Source: Rhizodiscina lignyota
Lineage: Eukaryota; Ascomycota; Dothideomycetes; Aulographales; Rhizodiscinaceae
DNA length: 64,000 bases
Direction of reading: 5' to 3'
Assembly (NCBI GenBank): GCA_010015805.1
Contig: ML978133.1
Span: 620,001-684,000 of the forward strand
Shown here: in pieces, positions 1-11,070 of the stretch
How positions within the stretch are numbered: the first letter of the stretch is position 1
Layout of the letters: every line of letters starts with the position of its first letter
Notes under the pieces: generated by a model
What the model was told of the DNA's origin: nothing
What the model saw: only the letters and a program-made list of their open reading frames with translations
Database searches by the model: none
Program-made: the position numbers and the translations under genes

Positions 1-959
1 CGGGTTGTCTCGACATAAATCTTCCCGTTCTCTTCCCAGCCTGATGCAGTGTGACTGTGCATGCAGTTCTTGTTGTAATTGTAAACTCGGTATTCGCCTG
101 GCTTCCAGCCCGCAGGGGGTTGATTCGGGCGTCGCGGGATTACGATGAAGGTTGATGGGAGGTCGTAGTTGTATGTAAAGTGATGTCCACCAGCCTTCAT
201 CCGGTCCACGCTCGCCTCGAATGGCCAAAGAAGTAGAGTGATGAAGTTCTCACTTAGCGCCATGTCGTGTATGAACGTGACATGCGGAGACTTGACCCAG
301 ATCTCGTTGTGCACCTTTCCATCTCGGTCTATGGAATATGCAACGACGTCATCTGATCCTGGGCCCTTTGCTTCGTATCCAAAAGTCACCAATTCGTTGG
401 TGAACGGGTCAATTTTGGGGTGGGCTGTAAAGGCTTTGGAATCTACTTGATCTCCATACGGGTCGTACTCCAGCGTCTCCAATGTGTCAGGGTCCATGGA
501 ATAACAGTTCGCAGACTCCCTCAGAACGAGGAGGCGCTTGTTCCAGTGAATGATGTTTGTCTGTGCCGTAGAGTCGACCACGCCACGGACACATGGATGG
601 TCGGACCAAGGATTCTTGAACAACCCAAACAGGCTCCTGCGCGCACGTCGCTCGACCAAGTAGCGCTCAGTCTCGACATATTTGATCTTGAAGTCTACTC
701 GTCCGTCTTTGATGCGGAAGGCGGTGACAACGCCATGACCATCAATCGGGCTTTGTTTGTTATGGGGCGGAGTGAATGGGTCTTGCGCAACCCGGTAAAA
801 GGTCCCTTCAATCTGTGAAGGAATCGTCCCGCGGACGATAACATCGCCAATCTCTCCTTCCAAGCGCACTGGAGGGTTCTTGCCGCTCAAGTCTATGGTA
901 TTAGACCATTTCGACCCAAGCTCCTCCGTCCCAGTCAGTGGCTTGGTAACGAAATCCAT
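1..959 (-). CDS. Carotenoid cleavage / lignostilbene dioxygenase family protein (3' end outside window)
   Basis: This is the N-terminal 319 residues of an RPE65/carotenoid oxygenase family enzyme. The family cleaves carotenoid or stilbene double bonds using a non-haem Fe(II) held by four histidines. The ATG at 959 opens a frame that stays open without introns to the window edge. Visible family marks are EGTFYRVAQDPF (residues 51-62), IDGHGVVTAFRI (72-83), the first iron ligand in TAHPKIDP (His180), the second in FIHDMA (His231) and a third-ligand region around MHSHTASGWEE (300-310). The C-terminal third with the fourth histidine lies outside. Fungal relatives include Neurospora Cao-1, which cleaves resveratrol-type stilbenes; I cannot tell the substrate from this fragment. 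A SnoaL-like gene lies upstream on the same strand. Family assignment is firm, substrate unknown. Confidence 0.9.
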   Translation of the reverse strand, partial: MDFVTKPLTGTEELGSKWSNTIDLSGKNPPVRLEGEIGDVIVRGTIPSQIEGTFYRVAQDPFTPPHNKQSPIDGHGVVTAFRIKDGRVDFKIKYVETERYLVERRARRSLFGLFKNPWSDHPCVRGVVDSTAQTNIIHWNKRLLVLRESANCYSMDPDTLETLEYDPYGDQVDSKAFTAHPKIDPFTNELVTFGYEAKGPGSDDVVAYSIDRDGKVHNEIWVKSPHVTFIHDMALSENFITLLLWPFEASVDRMKAGGHHFTYNYDLPSTFIVIPRRPNQPPAGWKPGEYRVYNYNKNCMHSHTASGWEENGKIYVETT

Positions 960-1359
960 TTCCAAACTGTTTCGTGAATTAGCAGTAAAGATGTGGAAAA
1001 TTATGCTTTAGAAGATATTTGAGTTGCAAATTGGCGATACTGAAAGCGTATCCCTTTATCTGTGAAGCTGCTTATTGGAATTTAAGTGGCCGTGTCGGAA
1101 ACTTCGGCTTTCACAATATTCAATTTCCGACGGAATAAACAGAGTAAATACCAGCTTACCCTATGGACTCTGATGGAAGTATGAACAACCCATGAGGTAA
1201 AAATCCTACGAGGAAGCAGTCAGTAAATGGAGAGCGGCGGATCGTGGCCACTTACAGCGGATATCACACCTACCTGCCAGTACGTGCATCGTAAGCAGCT
1301 TGCAAAGCCTCCGACAAGGGTCAGAATGCGATAAGGTAATACTTTACAACTACCTCCAA
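960..1359. other. Intergenic, carotenoid oxygenase promoter region
   Basis: About 400 bp between the 3' end of the SnoaL-like gene and the start of the oxygenase gene. I see no coding frame, repeat or clear regulatory motif in it. Confidence 0.5.
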
Positions 1360-1836
1360 CTATGAGAAAAGTCCCTCCGTGTCCTCCCCAATAGCGAAAA
1401 ACTTCCTGAGATGCTGTTTCGCAACACGCCATCCCTCCGGCGTCCTCCTATACTCAAACCGATAAGGCCCACCCCAACAATAATTCGCTTCTGGCTTCTT
1501 GACATCGGGGGTGACATAGAGCGTGAGATATGCCGTCGCTGTCGCAGTATCTGAGCCATCAACCTCAAAGTGGAGGTTGGTAATGCTGTGGATCACCCCT
1601 TGGAACACTTCTTCGCACGACGCGGCTTTTGCAATCTCTGCACGGCCACGTTTGGGGCCCCAGTTTTCGACTTCCATGACACCGTCTTCGGTATAAGTGT
1701 TTGCGAACGCTTCCCAGTGGTGGTTGTCGACTTCTGTACAGTAGCGGTTCATGAGCGTCCAGAGGGCGTCCTTGTCCTCGAGGATTTGGAGGCGCTTTTG
1801 CATATCCTCGATCGTTTTCGCTAGGTTGGCGTCCAT
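1360..1836 (-). CDS. SnoaL-like / NTF2-fold protein
   Basis: A complete intronless 158-residue protein starting at the ATG at 1836. It begins with a helical stretch (MDANLAKTIEDMQKRLQIL) followed by a SnoaL-type core: ALWTLMNRYCTEVDNHHWEAF, then YTEDGVMEVENWG and a C-terminal strand region with YRFEYRRTPEGWRVAKQHL. This is the cone-shaped NTF2-like fold found in polyketide cyclases, dehydratases and many uncharacterised fungal proteins of 130-170 residues, so the length fits. The fold tolerates many active sites and I cannot assign a reaction. It sits in tandem with the carotenoid/lignostilbene oxygenase gene, so the two could share a small catabolic or secondary-metabolic role; that is inference from adjacency only. 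Confidence 0.8.
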   Translation of the reverse strand: MDANLAKTIEDMQKRLQILEDKDALWTLMNRYCTEVDNHHWEAFANTYTEDGVMEVENWGPKRGRAEIAKAASCEEVFQGVIHSITNLHFEVDGSDTATATAYLTLYVTPDVKKPEANYCWGGPYRFEYRRTPEGWRVAKQHLRKFFAIGEDTEGLFS

Positions 1837-2257
1837 TTTGATGATAAGAATATATTCCAGCTAAGTTTCTGGCAACTGAAGGGAATGAAACTGTACAGGA
1901 AGCCCCCGTTAAAGAACTCTAGTTCAGGCTACAAATGGATTCTCAGTCCCCGCAGCTTGGTATCAAAACCTCGGACTCTACCGAGGAGAATGAGGAGAAC
2001 GGGAAACATCATCCCTTATGATGTAACTAGTCCTGATGCTACTAGCCAGAGCAAGTTTGATCGATAAACCGAAGTTTGCAGTACATGTGAAATGATAAGG
2101 GCACGGACTCCATGGAGGTACGCGCAAACTAGGCCCGAATAGGAAATATTGATGATACGAGCGCCCAACATCACATTCTCAAATAAAGGATATCACAACG
2201 GCGGCAAAGCTAGAGAAGAGGTCGTATCCAATTAAGTTCTCAAGAGTAAATGACCAA
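1837..2257. other. Intergenic
   Basis: About 420 bp between the SnoaL-like gene and the 3' end of the WDR48-type gene. It would hold the SnoaL promoter. Short open frames occur on the plus strand but none resembles a protein. Confidence 0.4.
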
Positions 2258-5200
2258 TCACGTCACCGCTGCCTCGCCGCTAGCCCTCTGACTACCGCTT
2301 CCACTGCCATCGCCACTAGCAGGCTGCGATCCAGCAGCATTATCACTGGCACTCGAATCCGGTACCTCCTCCGGTTCAGTCGCTGCAGGCGCATGCTTGA
2401 TCTCCTTCTTGCCATTCGCTTTATAATATAAAAGTACATCGCCGCCTCCGCGCCAAACGTGCGCACGAATCGTTGCGAGTGTCATCGTTGGAGAGACGAG
2501 CTATGCCGGGTCAGTGGCTCTGTGTATAATAGACGAAGAGAAAGAATAGAGATTATGGGGACCAGAATTGATTGTCAATGCTTACCTGATTCTGGCAGTA
2601 CAGCTCTAGATACTCCTCTGGTCTCATCGCATTTGGTTCCGGCTTCGCTGGTTGCGGCTCAATTCGCTCTGCTACATAAGCTAGGACCTTACGAGCGCGC
2701 AACATCCTGTTAGCGTTCAGACGGTTATTGCTATTCGGTTTGGTTAGCCCCATACTCAGATAAATCTGGAAGGTATCATACCCATCGCTCGCAATAGCCG
2801 GCAATTGATTTTGCCAAGGCTCTAGGATAAACGCGACTTTGACGATGTCTTTCATAGGGACCTGATTCCTCAATAGAACATCTCCTAGCCACATCGGCGC
2901 CACCTTCTCTATTAGATCCGCCTGGCCACCTAAGCTTCCGACCGTGCCTTCAAACAGATCCGCGACTCCGCCGCTTCCTGGTCTATCCTCTTGGATCAGA
3001 ATAGTTGTGGCGGTAGGAGGCTTGATGACTGGCGTCTCATTCGGCAAGCTTGGATTGACTGCGCTGCCCATGCTCTGCATCGTCACGCTTGTACCAGGTT
3101 CGCGATCTTTGGCTTCTTGTATATGGTCTTCGTAGCCTTGCCGTATTCGCTGCACACAGCCTAGGAAGTTATCTTCAAACGTGCGATGTTCAGTGGTCGA
3201 TGATCGGGAGTCCGAGTCCTCGGACTTTTCCTCTGTTGCTGGGGCGGGGGTAGGTTTATTGGCCTCTGCTGTAGTGGTTCGAGCGAGCTTCTTCATGCCG
3301 AACGACATGTCCATACGGAACTTCTTGCCAAAAACAGCAGGCGATTTCTTTTTGCCTGCGTCCGTTGGTGATGCTGTCGTATTTTCGTCATGAGATTCCG
3401 CAGCCGTGCCACCGTGGCCATTTGTTTGATTGCCTGGAGTAACTGGATTTTGCTGCCCAGTCGGTGCAGCCGAGAAGTAGTCACCCTGCTTCTCTCCTGC
3501 CGGCGTTCCAGCTCCACCTCGAGTAGAGGGTTTCGCAGATTGGGAGTTCTCCTCTCCCGTTGGCACACCCGCTTGATTTGAATGGGCTGCCATTGGCATT
3601 GGTCCTGGCGTGGCTAGGCCAATTCCCATACCCGGTGTGTTCGGCCGATTTGCGCCATTTGTTGGCTTGACTGTGGTCGCAGATGTGGGTGTGGAAGCAC
3701 CTTCAGGCCAAGTGTTCAAGCCTTGTCCTGGGAGCTCTATTGAACCGGGCGCATTCTCACGAAGGATCGCTTGGCCCTTCTCAGCGATAAGCTGCTTTCG
3801 AAACGCTTCATCGCGCCTGATTTCTTCGTCGATGAGATTTGCAAAGAGATACCGCAATATCCACTTCCCGAGATTGATCCGCTGATCCTCTCGAAATTCT
3901 ATCTGCTCGTCAAGTTGCAGCTCATCGGCATACATCTCTGCGTCGAAGCAGTAGTTCTCCTCGAGCACACATGTGAGACTTCCTGTCCGTGTATCGACTG
4001 CACACCAGTGTGCTACTGTTTCTGTTATATTTACTTCTGGAAGTACATCTTCCATATGGCGTTTGCCGAACGACTTGATCGGAGCGCATTGAATGAGATC
4101 CCACATCATAACCTCTCCAGCTGTGTCCAGGGTCAGGACTCTCCTTCGATCATTCAGCATGATGTGCTTTATCAATCCATTTTGGCCTTCGATCGTATGG
4201 TCCGGAAGAGCTCGCACTGGCACGGTTCCACCAGTATCTATCTCAGGTAATGTTTCAGATGGCTTTCTCGCACTGACATTGGAGTACAGCGTCGTAGTAT
4301 CTGCATCACGGTTCGGATACATGTGAAAGGGAGCTGCATTGGACACGCGTAGGAGGGAGCGGAAGGGAATTTGTCCCTGTTGCGAGCCTGAACGCTGCGG
4401 GTCTGCTGTTGGGGCAGACAAGGATGCTTTCGTGCGTGCAGTTGCAATGCTCGCGCGGTGCGCCTTCAAAGCTTCTGGTACTTGCACCTCGGACTCGGTG
4501 TCAACGTCGTTCCAGCGATTGATGCTAGAGCTTGAAGTTGACGTCCAGACATAATCGCCTGCATGAATGACTTTGTTGACGCCTTCGTGCTCCTGGCAGA
4601 TGGCGACAGACATGCCTTCGTCCATCTCGTTGCAGCCTCGAGCGTCCGTTTTTGCAACAAGACCGGATCTATCGCTTGAGTAGAAGACTGATAGCCGGGG
4701 GTGATCTGAGGCTATTGACCAGACGCTGTCGTTATGCATCGTGAGTGTATACATGCACCTGCCTGCGGTCATCGACCACACTTTGACTGTCTGGTCCGAT
4801 GAAGCAGTCATGATGGTATCGCCATCTTGCGCAATAAGCACGTCTCGGATGTTGTCCGTATGTCCGACGAATTTTGTGATTCGCTTCCCTGATCGCGGAT
4901 CCCATACTCTTACTATGCTCTCGGGACCGCCACTTGCTAGTACATTCGGCGTGACTGCAAGCGCATAGACCGAGCCTTTCGCAGTGCTATCATCTTCGCC
5001 AACATGGATCTTGAGCCTCTCTCCTTGCCCTTCCAGGTCCCAGAGACATATTTTCCGGTCCAGTCCACCGGATGCCACCCATGTAGCTTGTGGGCCTGGG
5101 GAGGCCAGGCATTTCACGTAATCGCTATGCAGCCCAATTGTTTGGGGAGGTAGAACATCCTCCGCAGCTGGTCTCCAAACCTTTACTGTGATATCTGAGG

Positions 5201-5667
5201 ACGCAGAAACAAGCGCCTGGTTGTTCTCCGCGAGCACAATGTCGTTGATCCAGTGTGTATGCGCCTGGACCTGCTGGCGAAACGTGGTCGCGGGCCCATT
5301 TTTCGATGCGCCCTCGGCGGGCTGCTGTCGCTGGGAGGAGGCATCGTCGGCGAAAGGGTCGAGCTCGAGGTTTAAGTCCCAGGCGCATATCACGCCGTCC
5401 CTGCCACCAGAATAGCTGTTCCACTGCAGTCAGCCGGGCCGTCGCACTTTGCGCTCGAGAGAAGTAGGACGCACAGGATCGAATTATTTGGATCTACGGC
5501 CAGGCCATTGACACCAAGTCGGTGCCCGCCGGCAGATTTGGCAAGCGGCAGAACTACGCGATCGCATGTAAGCGAAGCTCTTCATGTTGGGAGGGGGGAT
5601 TGGAGCAGCATGCAAGGGCAGTAGAGCTCATACCATAGGAAATGCGCTTCCTCTCCTTACGAACCAT
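2258..5667 (-). CDS. WD40 repeat protein, WDR48/UAF1-type (DUF3337), 4 exons
   Basis: Fungal homologue of WDR48/UAF1 (S. pombe Bun107), the WD40 partner that activates and places ubiquitin-specific proteases. My model has exons 5667-5634, 5553-5475, 5415-2586 and 2500-2258, joined by introns of 80, 59 and 85 nt, giving 1061 residues. The first two short exons restore the family N-terminus: KRISYVLPL, then [10 protein letters not shown], then [15 protein letters not shown] across the second junction. WD40 blades fill roughly residues 20-400, a low-complexity linker follows, and the C-terminus carries the DUF3337 region ([15 protein letters not shown], then [14 protein letters not shown], spliced into [17 protein letters not shown]). 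The tail is rich in Ser, Gly and Ala. A short out-of-frame ATG precedes the start (see findings). Family and splice model are well supported; biological role follows from the family. Confidence 0.92.
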
Positions 5668-6124
5668 CACATTGACTTTTCGGTGTCGCAGAAGACATGG
5701 GAGAGAAGCGACAGTCGCATCAATAGCTAAGGGTAGTGGAAGCGGGACAAGGCAGACATGGAGCTGGCTAATACGACGGGCTCAGGACTTTGCGGCGATC
5801 CGGTCGCCGCGTCAAGGCGTTCGGTTGATTGCGCGCGATCCTTGTCGCTGCGGAGGAGAACGGTTACGGAAGGTCAATTGCTCGTGGCGAGGGAGCTGTT
5901 AACGTGAATTTCTAATAATTCATGCCAGACTTGAAAACACTCGCAGAATTCGACTTTTGACGACATAATGTTCGAATTATTGGTGCGAGCTTCGAGGACC
6001 TCTACTTGAAGAGTATCGAGCTCCTTCGCTCGCGGGGGCATGTTCTGCCAGTACGGATTTATGAATTACACGCTGCCACCTCGACAGGAAGCCCTCCAAT
6101 TTGGTGAATTACAAGTGTAAGCAC
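5668..6124. other. Intergenic between WDR48-type gene and CEF1 3' end
   Basis: About 460 bp containing the leader and promoter of the WDR48-type gene. No separate gene is visible. Confidence 0.4.
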
Positions 6125-8514
6125 CTAATGGTAGCCATTGGGTATCTCCAAGCCGTCCAGCTCATCCTTCCTCGCCCTGTAGAGGTCTTGTGCTTGCCTC
6201 TCCCTCCGACTGATAAACGCCACTTCCTCTCGAAGAGCATCAAGCCGCCTCGGAATGGCTTCCTCTTCTGCTTGCTGCAGAGTGCGGAGCGAGCTCAACT
6301 CCATCTTCGCCTTTTCCAGCGTCTCATGGGTATCGCCGATTTTCTTCCGAAGAGCCTTCGACCTTTGCTGGTAGCCTCCCAGGTGCAAAGCAAGCTTCTT
6401 CTCCAGCCCATGGCTCTTTGTTGCGGACTGAGCTATCTGGTCTTGTACATTCTACGTCACGTTAGTTATTTTGTGCGAGCCATAGCGGCAGATTGTAAAC
6501 TTACCTCAAACGTTTTCGATATCAATTCATGCTCATCAACCTCGTCTTCGTCGTATGCATCTAGACCAAGCACCTTCATCGACCGCTTCATAGGCTTAGC
6601 ATCCTCCATGCTCGGCTCTGTGCCTGCATTCCCGACCTCCGCCGCCACAGCGATCTTCGCTTTATTGATGACTTCTTCGTCCATAATCTCAACTGGACGC
6701 GAGTCTCCCTTGACTTGGGACCCACCGAACTTCAGAGCATCATTTGCGATTAAATGGGCAGCTTCGATGGCGATTTGTCTAGCAACAGGATCCGCACGCT
6801 GTGAGGCGCCCTGTATCAAGGCGTCGATATCGATCTTGGGAGGCCGGGGTAGTCCCCGCTGGACTACTTGAGTTTGTCGCCTGAACTCAGCAACCTCGGC
6901 GGCTTTGCGTAATTCCTCATTTCTCCTGTCACGCACAGCAGCGTCCTCCTCACTCAGCTCAACTTCATTTTCCTCCTCCTGGTCCTCCGGAATCTCAAAC
7001 TCCCAATCGGTCTGCGTGGGTCTGGGTAGAGAAGCAAGCTTGCTCATGAGATCCTGCCTCCGCGCTTTCTCATACAATCTGAGGTCGCGAGGAGTCTGGG
7101 CCACCAGAGCGGCATTTTCTTGATTCAGTCGGAAGTTGTCTCGTGGCGTACGCATTGGCGTTGCTCCTGGCCCGGCACCATTGCGCATGGGTGTGGAACC
7201 GATACCTACACCGCCTTGACGCAGTGGTGTTGCTAGTGGATTAGGAGTGTGAATCTGCTGCTGGCTGGGAGCCACTCCACCGAATCCAGTAGAACTCTCT
7301 CCCTCGTAGAGAGGTGTGTTTTCTCCGCCCAGAAGTGCTGATTGGGTGCCAGTACGTGCTATTGCGTTTCGGACCTCGTTCGCGACGCGATCTTCTTCCT
7401 TTGGAGCCATTGGTGTGCGGATCGGCGTACTTCCAACAATACCAGAATAGTTGCCGATCAGACCTCGTGTAGCCTCGTTCTCACTGCCACCTGCAGTCTT
7501 AGTTGCTCGTTCATCCGCCATGCCCATTTTCACAATCTCCTCAAGTTCGCCATCCCCAACCTGGGGCGATGGAAGAACTAAAGCTTTCCTCTTGCTCCGC
7601 TGTTCCGCCTCCCGAATCTTCTGCATCTGCGCTGCCTTGGCTGCGGCAGCGGATATGTTCTGCCCACCGCCCTTATCCCCTTTCCGCTTCTTCTGATCGT
7701 TGCCCTCATCCTCCGGATCACCCCGCCTCTTGAGCGCAAGCTGCTGCTTCCGAGGGTCATAAGCTTCTCGTTGCTTTTCGTTCCGCACTGCTTCATCTTG
7801 TGTGTCGTAGAAGCCCGGTGCTGGCTCATGTTCGAATGGGATGTCGGCATTGTAGTCCATCTCGCCCTTCTTCCGCGTGACTACTCTGATGTTGATACCT
7901 GCATTCTTGAGCTCTCTCCGTTTCTGCAACACCGCGAGCCGCCTAGACTCCTCTAGTTGTCGCTCTCGAGCCTTTCTCTTCGCCTTCTTGCCCTGAGTAT
8001 TTGCCAGACGTGCTCGTGCCTCGCTAAGCATCTCTTTCTCGTCCTCGTCTAGATCGATAGTATCTGGCCTTGCGGGTTTGGACTCTGGATCAGGATCGAG
8101 TTCTCCCGGACGCAGTCTGCGCACATCATCTGCTGTTGGCGCACTGGTTTCGCCCCCTTCTGGTCCTGCAAGACCAAAATCCTCATTCTCTCTCGCCTCT
8201 GCATCATCCAGCAGCTTCTGATATCGCTCCAGACATTGTGTTGCTGTCCTTCCCACTATTGGTGCGATCGTCCGCCATTGCGTGGGCATCAACTTTGCCA
8301 GATGCAAAAGCTTCTCATCCTCCTCCTTCGACCACTCAATCTTCTTGATGTTGGGGTCAAGCCATTCTGTCCATCGCGCCTTGCACTGTTTGGGTGTTTT
8401 CCGCGCGAGGAGGGAGGAGACGCGTGCCCATTGGTTTAAACCATATTTCGATATGGCAGCTTTGAGAATTTCATCTTCGATGTTAGTCCAGACTCCGCCT
8501 TTTGCGGCAACCAT
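6125..8514 (-). CDS. CEF1: Pre-mRNA splicing factor Cef1/Cdc5 (Prp19 complex)
   Basis: Core component of the Prp19/NineTeen complex that activates the spliceosome. Two exons (8514-6505 and 6451-6125) flank a 53-nt intron and encode 778 residues, a normal length. Two Myb (SANT) repeats open the protein at residues 6-105: [19 protein letters not shown] and [20 protein letters not shown], each followed by the W-x-R helix-turn-helix that ends in CKARW or CLERY. A basic Lys/Arg-rich middle ([18 protein letters not shown]) and the conserved Cef1 C-terminal region follow. The second exon is a coiled coil ([19 protein letters not shown]) used by the family for contacts inside the complex. The junction reads KTFE then NVQDQIAQ. 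The gene is divergent from a small predicted mitochondrial protein across a 380-bp gap. Confidence 0.96.
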
Positions 8515-8894
8515 GTTGGTTAATGGCGAAGGAGAGGTGACGAATTATAGGGAACGAGGATCGAACGGAGGGGGTTTAATCGTGTAGATATTGCGATCCG
8601 TGAGTATGAGAGGTTCAAAGCATGTGAAGCGACTTTGAGAGATATGGATTCCTCCAGTGTTGCCTCTGGCCTAAGCACGGCTGTGTTGATGGTTCAGAGT
8701 TGGGTGTAAAAAGTCGAGGATAGCTTTTCGCGTTTCGCGGCGGATAGATCCGATTCAAGCATAAAATCACGTGATCTGCATAATGACTCGTGCCAGAATA
8801 CTCCCCCTTCTTCGATGCTTTGAATCCAGAAAGACGATGTTATATTACGATGCTCTTCCAAAATTGCATTCAATTACTATTATCTAGTACCACG
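8515..8894. promoter_or_regulatory. Divergent promoter region, CEF1 / small mitochondrial protein
   Basis: A 380-bp gap with transcription leaving on both sides, so it must carry both promoters. I do not see a convincing TATA box; the shared-promoter call rests only on the geometry. Confidence 0.45.
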
Positions 8895-9300
8895 ATGAAT
8901 CGAGTGCTGCCTAGGAGCTGGGCTTTGCTGTCGAGAGAATGCCAACTTGTACCGTCTTCAATCACCCCAGTGGCGAAGACTCGACATGCGTCCTCAAAAT
9001 CAGAATCGAGCTCTGTTGGGGAATCACCAGAGGTATGAGAATGCTACGCTTGTACAGTTCATATCAAAATTTAACATACTAATGCAGAAATCGAAATTGA
9101 ACAATGATGAAACTCCAGAGCCCTCCAAGTCCGATCAACAGCCCGCTCGGCGGAAGAGCGTCACGGAGCTCGATGAAGAGCTGAAGCAGAAAATGGCCGG
9201 TATCGCAGGAGATGGAGGCGATGCAGGTATTGAGCTGGAAGATGGCCAACCCGTATCAATGAAGCGGGGCGTCCGAGAGAACATGTTTCGATATATATGA
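8895..9300 (+). CDS. Small conserved-looking protein with predicted mitochondrial presequence
   Basis: Exons 8895-9032 and 9088-9300 flank a 55-nt intron (donor GTATGA, acceptor TGCAG) and encode 116 residues. The first exon looks like a mitochondrial targeting peptide: MNRVLPRSWALLSREC is rich in Arg, Ser and Leu with few acids, followed by AKTRHASSKS, a plausible cleavage zone. The second exon is hydrophilic and charged (SVTELDEELKQKMAGIAG) and ends in MKRGVRENMFRYI, a terminal block that looks constrained. I do not recognise a named family, so function is unassigned. The intron phase and codon pattern support a real gene. An alternative is an intermembrane-space or matrix assembly factor; nothing seen decides this. 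Confidence 0.75.
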
Positions 9301-9403
9301 TTTCTTTTGCAAGGTCTGACCATCAACTCTGTTTACTGCAGACCACAATTCATAGGTCTTACATGCATTTTTAGAGGTCCGTTGGCATGTGTTGGGAGGG
9401 TTA

Positions 9404-9439
9404 CCCCTCTGCGCTCCCCTCTGCGCTCCCCTCTGTGCT
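9404..9439 (+). repeat. 12-bp tandem repeat, three units
   Basis: Unit CCCCTCTGCGCT occurs at 9404, 9416 and 9428; the third copy has one change (CTGTGCT). It lies in the pyrimidine-rich leader region upstream of the 2EXR/F-box-like gene. Confidence 0.85.
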
Positions 9440-9744
9440 CTCAACGTCTTCACATTGAAATCCTTCTGCTCTCCTTCTACCCCTCTTTCGCCTACTATCT
9501 ACTTCAAGTTCGATTCCTCTCAAATTCTCCGGCATCTTCGACGAAGTCATCAGATTTACCATCTATCACTCCGCTTCCTTGGATATATCAACACTTGCGG
9601 CAACTCATAGTGACCGGCCTAAACGGACCATTCTCGTCGGGACTGGTTAGCGGACTCATTCGAGTGACGGTAGCCGATTCAACACGCAAAGGCTATAGCT
9701 TGAAACCCAAAAGAAAAGTGAGAACAAGAAGCAGGACTCCGAGC

Positions 9745-10603
9745 ATGGCACTATCTCAGTACGTTCATCAATATCCAAGTATCCAACTCTGGCTTACTTT
9801 CAATCAGACAAAGTGAACAGCAGCGTTTGGAGTTTATTTATCTCCCAACAGAGATTCGTCTCATAATCTATCGCTTCTTGCTCGGCCATTGGAGAGATGA
9901 ATCTTGTCTGTCGCTTGATGGATTTCTCATCCCGACTTGTCGACTTCCTTCGGGCGAAAGGGCAGAGATACCAACTGCGCTTCTCTCGACTTGCAAGGTG
10001 ATCCATGGCGAAGTGATTGGCGTACTCTACGGCGAGAATAATTTCTCCACTACGGTCATACCTCAGTATCCCACAGTAGACTGGCGGGCGTATGGTTGGC
10101 CGGAGATGCGCTTGGATCGTATTCACAAGCTACACATTCTCATCGAGTTCCGTTTTTCCTGCAGTACACAGATCGAGCGTGACTCCTTCAAGTTTCTGAA
10201 AGATTTTAAATCACTTCGATTCCTGTCGGTCGCTGTCGAAGACGATTATTCATGCAGAAACCGAAGATTCACTGGCTGGGCTCCTGGAACTACGATGTGG
10301 AAGCAGAACCTCCAATTTGTCCAGACCATGAATATGCTCCGCGCGTCGATCCCTCCAACAGTCAAAAAGTTAGTTTGGAATGGACACAAGTGTCAACAAT
10401 GCGATGACCAGGGATCCAAGTTTCCTGGCCGCAAAATTCCTCGGCTAGGCGGCTGGTTCCTTCGTGAGGTCTTTCGCGACATCCGGGAAGTAGTTAAGAC
10501 ACCATCGATTCAGTCTCGGCTTCCATCTGTGCTCAGGCCAGCGACAGAAAGTTCTACCGAAACAGATATTGTGGAGAGTTATTACGAATCGATTGACGCA
10601 TAG
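9745..10603 (+). CDS. 2EXR/F-box-like fungal protein
   Basis: Exons 9745-9758 and 9808-10603 encode 269 residues across a 49-nt intron. The tiny first exon gives MALSQ, which joins QSEQQRLEF. The N-terminus carries the fungal 2EXR/F-box-like motif FIYLPTEIRLIIYRFLL, and about 40 residues on comes the usual ALLSTCKVIHGEVIGVLYGENNF, where short helices end in a tyrosine-gly-glu block. The rest (FLKDFKSLRFLSVAVEDD and beyond) has the leucine-spaced character seen in this large lineage-expanded family. A CxxC pair (CQQCDD) near residue 203 is unusual. Members are mostly uncharacterised; an adaptor role in ubiquitin ligases is possible but not shown. A paralogue with the same short-leading-exon design lies at 14109-15179. 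Confidence 0.8.
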
Positions 10604-11070
10604 ACCTACATACCAAGAAACAGCTTCTTAGCGCGTGAGCAGATACAGGGAAAGGGAGAAGCATTGTTTGGAATTTGGACCAGAGGTGGAGGCTTCGGTC
10701 TTAAATTAGGGTGTGACATAGTTACATACGGATTGAAGAATGCAATCATAGTTGCTCAATTTGATGTCTGAACGTGTCGACATAAATTCCATCTACACCT
10801 ACACCGTGCAGTCTCGTTCTTCTCAAATCGATCGCCCTGGCATAGGCTTTCCATGCGAACTGTTTCCTCCTGCCCTTCAGGAACATATGTAGCATGATCT
10901 CTGGTATGGATCGGCGATAACTGGGTCGCAATGGCTTCCACCTCTGTGACCTCTACAGTTTTACCGACGTGGCCTAGGCTGTTCCGGAGATTCCAGTGTC
11001 TGCCTTAGCAGTGGTGCTCATATGATGATTCAAGCCGGTAGCAATATTGGCGCAGGCTACCGTCTAGCTT
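10604..11070. other. Intergenic downstream of the Sas10-like fragment
   Basis: On the minus strand this stretch would be where the rest of a Sas10/Utp3 gene should continue. I find no Sas10-like continuation in any frame, only short unrelated open frames. Confidence 0.5.
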
